From an uncultured Blastocatellia bacterium (GTDB taxonomy: Bacteria; Acidobacteriota; Blastocatellia; Pyrinomonadales; Pyrinomonadaceae), in NCBI GenBank assembly GCA_946480785.1, contig CAMLLD010000027.1:1-64000 (forward strand): a stretch of 64,000 nucleotides of DNA, in the 5' to 3' direction. Below, one piece after another: positions 27,801 through 35,371 of this stretch; within the stretch, counting starts at the first letter, position 1; each line of letters starts with the position of its first letter. A program made the position numbers and the translations under genes. The notes below the pieces were generated by a model. That model ran no database searches. It was not told where the DNA came from and saw only the letters and a list, made by a program, of their open reading frames with translations.

Positions 27801-30093
27801 AAGTCAGAGTTGTCGTATCGAAAAAGACAACTTCGTTAACGAGACGCCGCGCACAGTGGCCGTTCTTTTCAATCAACTCAAGAAAAGCTGCGGCCGTGAC
27901 TGGGCGATCGGGACAAATCTCAGAAATCAGACTCTGTAACGCGCGGAGAAAGACGGAGGGAAGTATCTCCGCATCAGGAGGCGGCAATAACAGTTGGGCC
28001 TTCAAGAACCGTAGCGCCGGCTGCTGCGCCTCATGCTCATCTTTAATCTGTTCCAGTAACTTTTGTCCGGCTGGTGTTAGTTGCGGGGCTGCGACGGGTG
28101 TAACCTTTTTATCTACCGGAAACTTGGACCATGTCTCGCGCAAAGTTTTCAGCTCGTCATAAAGCAAGATCCTTTTTACAAACGATAAGTTCCAAAGGAC
28201 TCTGGGATAGGTCACCGACTCGTCGTCTGTGGCAGGCCAGGGCTCGTCAGGTTTCTCTGGTTCCACTTGTTCGGACGAGGGTTCCCTTTCCGGTTGCGCC
28301 TTTTGTTCAGCGTGCTCGTCAGGCTCGCCGTAACTTGGTTCCGCCAACTTGATCAGATCTTCAGGGCCGTCGCCGTAACGCTCTTTGTAAATCAAAAGGT
28401 CGACAATTTGAGTCTCATCCTGAAGCATCTCCACCCCACCTGAGTTATGCACAGCAAACCACGTCTGAGAGAGCTGCGATCCATAAACGGTCTGCGACAT
28501 CAGAACGTAATCGGCCTTGGAGCCGTCGATGCCGCGGGCTTTTTGTTCAGCCTCTTCGACTCTGGAAATGCTGAAATCCAGCCGGCTCAATGCGGCGCGT
28601 TGTTTGGTCGAGGGCGCGACGAGTAGCGGAATTTCACGAAAAGCGCGAGGAACATAGAATGGTCCTTCCTCACCGTTCATGGCCCAGCAAAAAAACCGCA
28701 GGTACTCAGTCTCTTTACCATCGGTGAGATCCAGTCGGGTTTTCTCATTTAACTGGTGCACTACTACCGACGAACCAATCAACGGATGAAACCGGGGTTT
28801 GCCGTCTTCCATTCTCAACACGACATAGCCGCGGCGATAGCCGTTCGGCTTTGTCACTAACACTTCGAGCAGTTTGCAGTCCGGATAGAAAGGCAACTCC
28901 CCCAACCGCACTATGATTCGACGCGGTAGTAACTCGTTCGGGTAAGCATCTTCGAGAAGCGAGCGATTCAGGCGGGCAAGCTCCCTGCCGGCCGCGGGCT
29001 TTCGCGCCAGCAGGTTTCGTGTTTTTTCGGAAAGAGTGATTTTCGCAAAACGTTCTTCGGCAAAGAGCGAAGCATCCGAGAGCGTCTCATTCAGGAGCTC
29101 GCGCATCGGCTCTTTGACTATGGCCGACTTAAATTCAGTCTGTTCTTTCCATTTGTTGAGGGTTTCCGAGTTGAACCGGGTTTGCAGATACAGGGAGACG
29201 GGATCAGCCCCTTCAACCATTTTGTTCGCCAGCGAAACTGCGTCTTTCAAATCACCTTCATGAAACCCGGTAGCGGTTTCAACGTGACACGTTTCGATCA
29301 GCTTTAGCAAAGCATCGGCTTCGCTGCCAGCGGGCACTTTCCATTTACAAATCGGCAGCGCCGTACGCGTGCGCTGCGGACTCAAAACGAAGATCGGTGG
29401 TCGCGTTGCTTCCTTGAAGTTAACGCGCGGATTGCGTTGCTTTGCGTCGAGGAGCCTAATGGTGAACGTGCCATCCGGTTCGATCTGGGCGAAAGCCTGG
29501 ACCAATTCCCATTCGGTTTCGGTATGAAAGACGACGGCAAACGCAACGACGCGAAAGATCAATCCGCGTTGCGTGTAGTAAGGCGCGTCAGTGTTCTGTA
29601 GTTCCCATTCGGGAGCCATTTCTACTCTCGGTTCGGTCAATTGCTCGGCTAAGCCACCATTAGTTCGGCCGGGCGGCAAGTCTTCAGGCCGGCTGACGAT
29701 TTGCGCAATTCGAAACTTCTGTTGCTGTGCGTTGCTGACTTTGAAGTTCAGTTCGAAGCGCAGCCGCAGCAAGGTGTAGTCGAGTACCGTTGTGAGATTG
29801 AGTTGGAGCGGCCCGATTTCGTTTAACTCTTCGAAGGCTCGACCGCGGGCGTCGAGGGGATGAAAATCTCCGCGCGCATAGAAGCCCCAAACCTGCTGGT
29901 TCTGATCGACCGCCGAAAGTCGCACCAACTCATAGTCTTCCGTATAAAACGACGTGAGATTTGTCGCCTTCTCAACCACTGCTGGTTCAAAAGGAAATTC
30001 AGGGCAATAACGTTCCGCTTCTCGGATGACATTGGTTTGTTCAACCGCAGTTACTTGCTGCCATTGCAATTCTTCGTATTTCTTGGTCGACAT
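24832..30093 (-). CDS. Giant beta-helix membrane protein (1753 residues) of unknown function
   Basis: Three parts are visible. Residues 1 to about 750 are soluble and unrecognised, with a Glu/Pro/Lys-rich charged stretch about 585-625. Residues about 800-1580 are a long series of short G-x-L-x-L-type strands (GNLTLSNCSLKG, GGDLDLSSVDVRGDLDLRS), the pattern of a right-handed beta-helix related to pentapeptide-like proteins. The C-terminal ~170 residues hold membrane segments (MILALGLFVLSTFIFY and a final FWPIFLLGIAGQII) resembling the tail of large Streptomyces proteins loosely annotated as membrane-associated oxidoreductases. I see no redox motif. GGAG precedes the ATG. The beta-helix contains a ~118-residue internal duplication. 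It is followed on the same strand only by the convergent oxygenase cassette. Confidence 0.85.
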   Translation of the reverse strand: MSTKKYEELQWQQVTAVEQTNVIREAERYCPEFPFEPAVVEKATNLTSFYTEDYELVRLSAVDQNQQVWGFYARGDFHPLDARGRAFEELNEIGPLQLNLTTVLDYTLLRLRFELNFKVSNAQQQKFRIAQIVSRPEDLPPGRTNGGLAEQLTEPRVEMAPEWELQNTDAPYYTQRGLIFRVVAFAVVFHTETEWELVQAFAQIEPDGTFTIRLLDAKQRNPRVNFKEATRPPIFVLSPQRTRTALPICKWKVPAGSEADALLKLIETCHVETATGFHEGDLKDAVSLANKMVEGADPVSLYLQTRFNSETLNKWKEQTEFKSAIVKEPMRELLNETLSDASLFAEERFAKITLSEKTRNLLARKPAAGRELARLNRSLLEDAYPNELLPRRIIVRLGELPFYPDCKLLEVLVTKPNGYRRGYVVLRMEDGKPRFHPLIGSSVVVHQLNEKTRLDLTDGKETEYLRFFCWAMNGEEGPFYVPRAFREIPLLVAPSTKQRAALSRLDFSISRVEEAEQKARGIDGSKADYVLMSQTVYGSQLSQTWFAVHNSGGVEMLQDETQIVDLLIYKERYGDGPEDLIKLAEPSYGEPDEHAEQKAQPEREPSSEQVEPEKPDEPWPATDDESVTYPRVLWNLSFVKRILLYDELKTLRETWSKFPVDKKVTPVAAPQLTPAGQKLLEQIKDEHEAQQPALRFLKAQLLLPPPDAEILPSVFLRALQSLISEICPDRPVTAAAFLELIEKNGHCARRLVNEVVFFDTTTLTSEAPDDETKTKTNGSEVRSHVTISGCWFEREVSFGQLANGPSITFIRCFFAAGVIANEAELGQELSFVECVFGHDAYEWVVHSDKALNLENARLRGNLTLSNCSLKGAFYAPRLSAGNHVRLVACSISSRLENISEPATVEEIMERKWPKPEGQFETKSSSTIEAITLDGARIAGCLQISARDSNLAARAAVIDGSVSCADLTVNQNLYLHGASFEKAVTFHQARIAGYTDLTLVRIFEGRLDFSYTVLDNFSLARANVNGDISLYRSTISGNLMLLGLKTTGNFDLGFAKVRAFVAAFHTVENKQLGCLSIGRDLILSGIDARILELRGAEISGKIRIITGKFGRLIMSVGISPPKINADHPTLNSVKFVPKPCRTSVLEVTSVLIEENVDLTGLVVALPDDERKASQLRMDHEGIGILLNNSKIGRNLTFFTERISARLERRWKSDSEQRLPWETIPFSHDYGAKVWGNLVLKGNEIGGGLDLRNMDVTGDIYLNDTMVRFDVDMDAGDPNFDGFETRCKNLYAQKLDCSGDLKLSGLRVRENLRARQAKIKGELVFLPSQIKEKLGRGDTMYLQENAQATVGGDLDLSSVDVRGDLDLRSLNVKGDVLINDSSVGLDLNLDGSAFKSFATTCHDLNAEGIRCTGEIKLSGLNARGNFRGRDIQAGSEIAFLLSPQVKDDALDTTPTRASIGGNIDLVGAKANRLTISGENLSNNHLRLQSQGPSINGPAPARVTLERAQIGNVEIVTPARLGPVNLSGISVAQWAFSNCDAAESGSNVQNYIDVLKGLTPFDRSIWLDIEKLLRNQSEIGDANKVYREMRRKIRANRTPADKSWWSAVKLFLWRLWDGFKSFTLGYGTRVWRPMILALGLFVLSTFIFYNPDHVRASPNLLAVLPANTATAQKIDRSPNTIPGVHWTVGDSMILSLRYQVPIITALTHGGWEASDKPLFLNFTAEDYAFVMQIYHAIFWPIFLLGIAGQIIRGRQN
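25700..26366 (-). repeat. Internal ~354-bp duplication inside the giant beta-helix gene
   Basis: Two consecutive segments (about 26050-26366 and 25700-26012) encode the same plan: G-LDLR..(D/N)V.GD..(L/I)ND, then D.(D/N)(M/L)D, a C-x-N/D-L-A pair, C.G(D/E).KLSGL..R.N.R.R, and a (V/A)FL stretch before the next strand. Copies are diverged at the DNA level, so the duplication is old. Confidence 0.65.
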
Positions 30094-30209
30094 GGTTCTC
30101 TCCGGTGAAATGAGAGGCTGATGAGAAACTAGAAAGGACTACGGGTTTAGAGCACGCGAATCTTACGTGCCGGTAAGAAATAGGTCAAGAAAAGATACTC
30201 CGCGGCTTG

Positions 30210-30815
30210 CTACACCCACCAGATCCCAATCGCGATGACGTAGGCTGAGGCGAGGGCGAGCCACAGGGTCAGTGTCCGGCGCATGCGACGCCTCGCACTG
30301 AGATATTCGGCGTCGCCGAGGGGAAATTTGCCGAAGCGGTAAAACCAGAGGATGACCAGCATCAATGGTTGCACCAGCACGAGCGGCAGCAAGTAAGAGA
30401 GCGCTGGTGAACCGAAGCTGTTGATATCGAAAGCATAGATAACTGTTCCCAGCAGTACGACGAATACCGCGAACTTATCAAAGATCGCCAGGCTGTTTGC
30501 GACATCACAGGCGACGGTATTGAACACAACGGTCACAGCACTGCTGAGCGCGTACGGTTCGGGAATCTCTTCGTAGCATTCGCGACAGCGCTTTTTCCCC
30601 ACCTTCACCAGTTTCTTGCAATTCGGACACTCGACAAACGGCGTGTATCTGGCGCCAAGGTTCACCGCAACTATGTTGATCTTCCAGTCTTCACTTGAAG
30701 CAAGCTGCGTATTGCATAACTTGCATTCCACCGTGGCCGGCGTCGAGACCGCGTGGCAATGCGAGCACTCGATATATGGCGCGAGTTTGATGCCTTTGAA
30801 AAGAGGCCCAAGCAT
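30210..30815 (-). CDS. Zinc-ribbon membrane protein
   Basis: The product is 201 residues. The cytosolic N-terminus carries two zinc-binding CxxC pairs that form one ribbon (CSHC...CKLC, about residues 18-36) and another set (CPNC...CREC, about 63-80). Three or four membrane helices follow between about 105 and 201, with an Arg-rich turn (SARRRMRRTL) before the last. I do not recognise a family; it may be a rubredoxin-like or ribbon-anchored membrane adaptor. A GAGG ribosome site precedes the ATG. It lies 117 bp upstream of the giant beta-helix gene on the same strand and may share its message. Confidence 0.8.
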   Translation of the reverse strand: MLGPLFKGIKLAPYIECSHCHAVSTPATVECKLCNTQLASSEDWKINIVAVNLGARYTPFVECPNCKKLVKVGKKRCRECYEEIPEPYALSSAVTVVFNTVACDVANSLAIFDKFAVFVVLLGTVIYAFDINSFGSPALSYLLPLVLVQPLMLVILWFYRFGKFPLGDAEYLSARRRMRRTLTLWLALASAYVIAIGIWWV

Positions 30816-30904
30816 GGAAAATTTTTCCTCACACTAAATGATACTTTTCCGCGCAATCTTTCGCCTTAATACACGTAGATAATTTTCCGAAGGAGAAAAC
30901 TCAC

Positions 30905-32140
30905 GTGAACACCATCCTCATTCACTTCAAACGAACACTCTTCGCTTTGCTCGTCACCACTCAAATCCTGCTGGCCGCAAGCGTCAGTCACGCACAAACT
31001 TACACAACCACAAACACCCAGACCACCATCGTCGGCAACGACCTGAGCCGCACCGTCACGACCATTCAGAGTGGCCCAAATCCACTCAACCGGTTCTTCA
31101 TGACCACGGTGAAAAAGTCTGGTCCACCAAACGAAGCGCTTCAAGGCGTAGTCCTGCTATTACCTCCGCTCGGAAGCGGTTTCGAAAACTATGAAGCAGC
31201 CGAAAACAACGACTACAACAATTCCTTCGTCGCGTTCTTTGCGCGGCGCAACTTCGCGGTGGTCGGTTATTCACCACGACAGCAGGGTCTCACCGCCGGC
31301 TCTTGCGAAAGCGGAGTGATCGACTGTTCGGCGATGGCCGATTGGGGCTTGCAAACCATCGTCAATGACGTCGGTTTCATACGCGAGCAGATCGCCGTTC
31401 AATTCCCGGACCTCAAAGTCGTGGTCGGCGGATTATCAATGGGCAGCATAGCTTCAATGGCGGCCTTGAACGCGCACCCAAACGATTACGCGGGCGCACT
31501 CCTGATCGAAGGTACGATTTACGACACGGACGCAAACGTCCGCGCCATCAACGCGAATTTCTGTTCGACGTTTGACTCGATGCTTGCGGGCGGCGTGTAC
31601 TACGACGGCCAAAGTGGGCCGGGCCTCAAAGCCTTGAATCAACTCGCGCAAGCGGCGCCAAACGCGCCGACTGTTTTCCCCGGTTTTCCTCCGGGCACCA
31701 CAAATCACCAGGCTTTTGTTCTGGCGATGAGTGCTCCACCGGTGGCGCCGCTGACGCCAAGACCGGGCTATTATTTCCTCGCCGGAAGCTTCACCGAAGA
31801 TCGCTTCTTCTATGCGAATGAGGCGCTGGTGCACGCAAACGTGAACACGTTTATCGACTATGTACCAATAAGGTCCATACGGGATGTGAACTGCGGCCTC
31901 GCAGGCGAAACCACTTTCACGAATAACCTGGGCAGCTTCAGTGGTCCAGTCATCATGTTCGCAGGCGGGCACGGCTTCGGTTCGGCGATGTTCAGCACCG
32001 CGCAGTTGATGACTTCAGCGAGTGTGACGATCAATTTCAAACAGGAGTACGGGCACGTAGATTACATGTTTTCGAACAATCATCTGCACGAGCTCGAACA
32101 TCCGATCCTGACGTGGCTTTTGCAAAAGCCATTCAAGTGA
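30905..32140 (+). CDS. Exported alpha/beta-hydrolase
   Basis: This 411-residue protein starts with GTG after an AAGGAG ribosome site and has a signal peptide cleaved near SVSHAQT (about residue 31). The alpha/beta-hydrolase core shows the nucleophile elbow GLSMGS (about residue 180) and a likely terminal His in the EYGHVDYMF segment. An Asp partner cannot be fixed by eye. An LPPLGSGFENY loop precedes the first helix. Substrate unknown; secreted esterase or lipase-like enzymes are typical. The gene stands alone between a divergent zinc-ribbon gene and a terminator-like hairpin. Confidence 0.85.
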   Translation: MNTILIHFKRTLFALLVTTQILLAASVSHAQTYTTTNTQTTIVGNDLSRTVTTIQSGPNPLNRFFMTTVKKSGPPNEALQGVVLLLPPLGSGFENYEAAENNDYNNSFVAFFARRNFAVVGYSPRQQGLTAGSCESGVIDCSAMADWGLQTIVNDVGFIREQIAVQFPDLKVVVGGLSMGSIASMAALNAHPNDYAGALLIEGTIYDTDANVRAINANFCSTFDSMLAGGVYYDGQSGPGLKALNQLAQAAPNAPTVFPGFPPGTTNHQAFVLAMSAPPVAPLTPRPGYYFLAGSFTEDRFFYANEALVHANVNTFIDYVPIRSIRDVNCGLAGETTFTNNLGSFSGPVIMFAGGHGFGSAMFSTAQLMTSASVTINFKQEYGHVDYMFSNNHLHELEHPILTWLLQKPFK

Positions 32141-32209
32141 GGAACTTACTCCAGGTCCAACACAGTGTGGGACCGCAGACGTGTGTAACTTTGCACGAAA
32201 GCTTGAGAC

Positions 32210-32234
32210 GCCGCTGGGGCAACCGGCGGCTTTT
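32210..32234 (+). terminator. Rho-independent terminator after the exported hydrolase
   Basis: The stem GCCGCTGG/CCGGCGGC (32210-32217 with 32223-32230, one G-U pair) has a five-base loop GGCAA and is followed by TTTTC. It lies 70 bp after the hydrolase stop. The 15-base word GCCGCTGGGGCAACC recurs in a hairpin near 39799. Confidence 0.65.
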
Positions 32235-32307
32235 CAACTTTAGTCAAAATACGAAGACACCGTGAACTTCGCGTTTTGCTACTCGCTTCACCTATAATTC
32301 CCTCACC

Positions 32308-32790
32308 ATGCCACTCAAGGATCCACTAGCCACTTCGGGGCTTCCCACCTTCAAGCGCAATGACGTTCCGAAGGAGCCTCAACCACTCGAGCCGAAGTTT
32401 TTGATACTCGTCGTGGATGACTCGGCCGATAATCTGGCAGTGATTAGTTTGAACCTGCAACACCAGGGATATCGGGTCGTGACTGCGGGCAATGGCGAAG
32501 ATGCCATCAGTGTAGCCACGCAAACGCAGCCCAATCTGATTCTGATGGATATCAACTTGCCCGCACTCGACGGCCTCGCTGCGACGCGCCGTATTCGTGA
32601 GTACGACGCGTTACGTGATGTGCCGGTGGTTGCGGTTACGGCGTTCGGCACCGAGGGTTTTCAGCGCGCCGCGTACGATGCCGGTATTTCGGGTTACTTG
32701 ATCAAACCGCTCGATCTGGATCGTCTGAACCAACTGATCGCGCGCCTCCTTTCACCGGGAGGTTCGGGTGAGCTCATAAGGCCGAGTTAG
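32308..32790 (+). CDS. Single-domain response regulator (CheY-like)
   Basis: This 160-residue protein is a receiver domain with no output domain. It has the acidic pair in VVDDSADN, the phosphorylatable Asp in LILMDINLPALDG, the Thr in VVAVTAFG and the Lys in GYLIKPLD. The first ~30 residues are a flexible Pro-rich leader and the last ~15 a short tail. A TATAAT sits at 32293-32298, only ten bases before the ATG, so the message may be nearly leaderless. Directly downstream is a decayed histidine kinase, probably once its partner or a hybrid kinase piece. Confidence 0.9.
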   Translation: MPLKDPLATSGLPTFKRNDVPKEPQPLEPKFLILVVDDSADNLAVISLNLQHQGYRVVTAGNGEDAISVATQTQPNLILMDINLPALDGLAATRRIREYDALRDVPVVAVTAFGTEGFQRAAYDAGISGYLIKPLDLDRLNQLIARLLSPGGSGELIRPS

Positions 32791-33378
32791 GTGAATTGCC
32801 ACACTCGGAACAAACATTTGAAGCGGAACTCACTGCTTCGCCGCGAACCATATGGACAGTTCATCGAAGACCTACTCGACGTTTCGCGTTGTCTTGCGGG
32901 TGAACTGCGTCTCAAATGCACGCCCGTCGTTTTGGCTCCGCTGATAAAGAACGCCGTCGTCGCGGTGCAGCAGCTGTCGGAAGCGAAGCGGCAAACACTG
33001 ACGCTCGAGGTTGATGGCCGCGAACTTAACGTGAACGGAGATAACGCACTCGGCGTGAGCGAAGACGGCGAACTCAGTGTGACTGGAGACGCGCGGCGCT
33101 TGGAACAAGTGATCTCCAACCTCGTTTCCAACGCGATCAAGTACACACCCGACGGTGGACGTATCGAGGTAAAGCTCGCACGCGTCGACACGCAGCCGTT
33201 GATCGATTCGACTACTTCCGCCGCGCAAACGGCGCCGGCACCGGTTGTCACGAAGGCCTCGGCCTGGGCCTCTCCATCGTCCGCGAGATCGTGAAACTAC
33301 ACGGCGGTACAATCGAGGCTCACAGCGACGGCGAAAACCGCGGCGCCCCTCCGCGTGCTACTGCCGTTGCCGCGCTGA
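32791..33378 (+). pseudogene. Decayed hybrid-type histidine kinase fragment
   Basis: Pieces of a sensor kinase lie in three reading frames. The first frame holds the end of the dimerisation helix (QFIEDLLDVSR), then the linker and the N box (ISNLVSNAIKYTPDGGRIEVKL). The phospho-acceptor His region is missing upstream, and the G1 (DxGxGI) box is missing afterwards. A second frame then gives FRRANGAGTGCHEGLGLGLSIV and REIVKLHGGTIEAHSDGE, the F and G2 boxes. A third gives APLRVLLPLPR then a stop at 33376-33378, matching the usual kinase end. Two frameshifts and two deletions make it a pseudogene. It starts right at the response regulator stop. Confidence 0.85.
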
Positions 33379-33435
33379 TTGGCCCAACTCTCCACTGCAT
33401 TGCGCGTTTACATTACGGGTGCAAAGGAGATAACA

Positions 33436-34251
33436 ATGGAAGCTGCTCAAACGAGCGCGGGAATAGACGCGCTCAAGACGAAGTTGCGCGACACCTGGAT
33501 GGCGGGCGATTTCGGTGAGATCGCCAAGTCGTATGCGAAAGGCGCTGAGGAATTTGTCAACGGTCTGAATCTCGCACCGGGCATGCGGGTCCTGGACGTT
33601 GCGTGCGGCACCGGAAATCTCGCGCTGCCCGCTGCTCGATCCGGCGCCGTTGTCACCGGCGTCGACATCGCGCCGAATTTGATCGAGCAGGCACGAGCAA
33701 CTGCCACGCGCGAAGGCTTATCAGCGCAGTTCGATGAAGGTGACGCCGAAAACCTGCCTTACGAGGACGCGAGTTTCGACGCCGTAATCACGATGTTTGG
33801 CGCGATGTTCGCGCCTCGTCCGGAACTGGTGGCGGCCGAACTCAAACGCGTGTGCCGGCCCGGCGGCTTCATTGCCATGGCGAATTGGACGCCGGCGGGC
33901 TTCATCGGCCAGATGTTCAAGATCGTCGCCTCTTACGTGCCGCCACCGCCGAACATGCCATCACCGCTTTTGTGGGGCATGGAAGACGTAGTGCGCGAGC
34001 GCCTGGGCCAGGACGCGCAGACGAGCCGGCAAACGATTCGCTTCATCTACCCGTTTGGTCCGGAGCAGTCGGTCGACTATTTCCGGCTTTACTATGGGCC
34101 AGCGCAGAAGGCGTTTGGCGCCCTCGACGAAGCCGGCAGGAACGGTCTGCGCCGCGACATGGAGCAGCACTGGACCAAATACAACGAAGCCACTGATGGG
34201 ACTACAAACGTCCCCGCAGAGTATCTAAAAGTAATCGCAGTGCGCGCGTGA
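33436..34251 (+). CDS. Class I SAM-dependent methyltransferase
   Basis: This 271-residue UbiE/MenG-like methyltransferase has motif I VLDVACGTGNLALPAA (about residues 50-65), motif II VVTGVDIAPN, a motif-III-like GDAENLPYEDASFDAV and the LKRVCRPGGFIAMANWTP block. The start is fixed by AAAGGAGA six bases upstream of the ATG at 33436; an upstream in-frame start would overlap the pseudogene. The methyl acceptor is unknown. It ends before a strong bidirectional hairpin. Confidence 0.93.
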   Translation: MEAAQTSAGIDALKTKLRDTWMAGDFGEIAKSYAKGAEEFVNGLNLAPGMRVLDVACGTGNLALPAARSGAVVTGVDIAPNLIEQARATATREGLSAQFDEGDAENLPYEDASFDAVITMFGAMFAPRPELVAAELKRVCRPGGFIAMANWTPAGFIGQMFKIVASYVPPPPNMPSPLLWGMEDVVRERLGQDAQTSRQTIRFIYPFGPEQSVDYFRLYYGPAQKAFGALDEAGRNGLRRDMEQHWTKYNEATDGTTNVPAEYLKVIAVRA

Positions 34252-34297
34252 CGCTGTAGTCGCACGCCGCTGAAGAATTTCGAGACTGCTAACGACA

Positions 34298-34338
34298 ATG
34301 CCCTCCCGCTTCTGAGCGAACGGGAGGGCATGTGTTTG
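34298..34338. terminator. Bidirectional terminator between convergent genes
   Basis: A perfect 11-bp stem (ATGCCCTCCCG at 34298-34308 and CGGGAGGGCAT at 34321-34331) with a 12-base loop is followed by TGTTTGTT. It lies between the methyltransferase stop and the convergent gene stop at 34357. Confidence 0.75.
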
Positions 34339-34356
34339 TTAGGAGCAGGGTTGAAG

Positions 34357-34818
34357 CTACTGCTTGTCGTAGACGGCGACGTTCGTGACTTTCTTGCCTT
34401 GCCCATTGGTGGTGGTAGTCGTCACCGTGCGGGTTTTGCCGTCGCGTGAGACGACGATACGACCCGATAGCGTCACTTTCCCACCCTTCTTACCCGTGAT
34501 CGTTAACGTGTTCTTACCGATCATGCGATAGGACCGAACGTCGGAAGTAGCATCGCCAGTTACCGGGTAATCTTTCCCGTCAAACTTCCCGGTCCATTCG
34601 TTGTGGACGGCGCCACCGTTTTCATCAACGCCATCTACCGTCACCTTGGTCTGATCCCCAGCGGCTTCGTAAACAACCGTGTGGTTCTTCGCCTTACCGG
34701 CGAGTTTCGATTTCGCTTCATTGAGTTTCCAGGTTCCCATGTTCGGGTTGTTCTGAAAACCCAGCGCCACGCTTACAAAAACGAGGGAGATTGCTAAGGC
34801 AATCGTTTTTGCTTTCAT
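34357..34818 (-). CDS. Small exported protein, lipocalin-like pattern
   Basis: The 153-residue product has a signal peptide (cleavage near ALGFQ, about residue 21), then NMGTWKLNEAKSKLAG and alternating strands to the end, with many Thr and Lys. The MGTWKLNxAKS opening is common, from memory, among small exported proteins of acidobacteria. The fold is probably an eight-stranded barrel, but function is unknown. The start at 34818 follows a GGAGG ribosome site; an upstream in-frame start has none. Confidence 0.8.
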   Translation of the reverse strand: MKAKTIALAISLVFVSVALGFQNNPNMGTWKLNEAKSKLAGKAKNHTVVYEAAGDQTKVTVDGVDENGGAVHNEWTGKFDGKDYPVTGDATSDVRSYRMIGKNTLTITGKKGGKVTLSGRIVVSRDGKTRTVTTTTTNGQGKKVTNVAVYDKQ

Positions 34819-34897
34819 AGTATCCTCCGAAGAGAGTTGTCCAGGCGCTGCGCATTCTATGCGCGATGCTGTTGCGAGTAAAGGAGACTTAAGTGAG

Positions 34898-35311
34898 ATG
34901 ACCACGTATCGATTCTCCGTGACGATCGTTGTAATAGCTCACCTGATCGTCAACATTCTTCACGGCCAGGCGCATACGAAACTCGGCGTGGGGCTGAGCA
35001 GTTGGCAACAGATGTACGTCATTACAGTCATCCTCCTCGCGCCTCTGGTCGCACTCGCGTTGTCGTTTACTCGATACGCAAGAGCCGGGCTGTGGCTGCT
35101 GCTCGTCTCGATGCTCGGCGCGCTGATCTTTGGACTGTGCTATCACTACGTCGTCATCTCTCCCGATCACGTGGACCACTTGCCCGCCGGCGACGCGCGC
35201 GGACTGTTTCGCACAACGGCGCTGCTGCTGGTCGTGACGGAAACGCTGGGCGTGGCGGTCGCGTTCTGGTTGATGCGAAGTCACAAAAAAGCACAGGTGA
35301 CACGAGCTTAA
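34898..35311 (+). CDS. Four-helix integral membrane protein of unknown function
   Basis: The product is 137 residues from ATG 34898, which is preceded by AAGGAG eleven bases upstream. An earlier in-frame ATG at 34859 would lie in the divergent promoter region. Four membrane helices are visible at about 7-25, 37-55, 62-83 and 106-126, with conserved-looking His residues in NILHGQAH and YHYVVISPDHVDHLP. The His pattern could bind metal or haem, but no family is recognised. Confidence 0.75.
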   Translation: MTTYRFSVTIVVIAHLIVNILHGQAHTKLGVGLSSWQQMYVITVILLAPLVALALSFTRYARAGLWLLLVSMLGALIFGLCYHYVVISPDHVDHLPAGDARGLFRTTALLLVVTETLGVAVAFWLMRSHKKAQVTRA

Positions 35312-35335
35312 ACTTGCTCGTGCCGCCTGTGCTTT
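35291..35335. terminator. Bidirectional terminator between convergent genes
   Basis: A compound hairpin: GCACAGG/CCTGTGC (35291-35297 with 35326-35332) outside and CACGAGC/GCTCGTG (35301-35307 with 35316-35322) inside, with a short T-run at the end and an A-run before. The membrane protein's stop codon lies in the loop. Confidence 0.75.
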
Positions 35336-35371
35336 CGCTTACCCACGCTTCGATCCGCAGAACCGCCGCGA

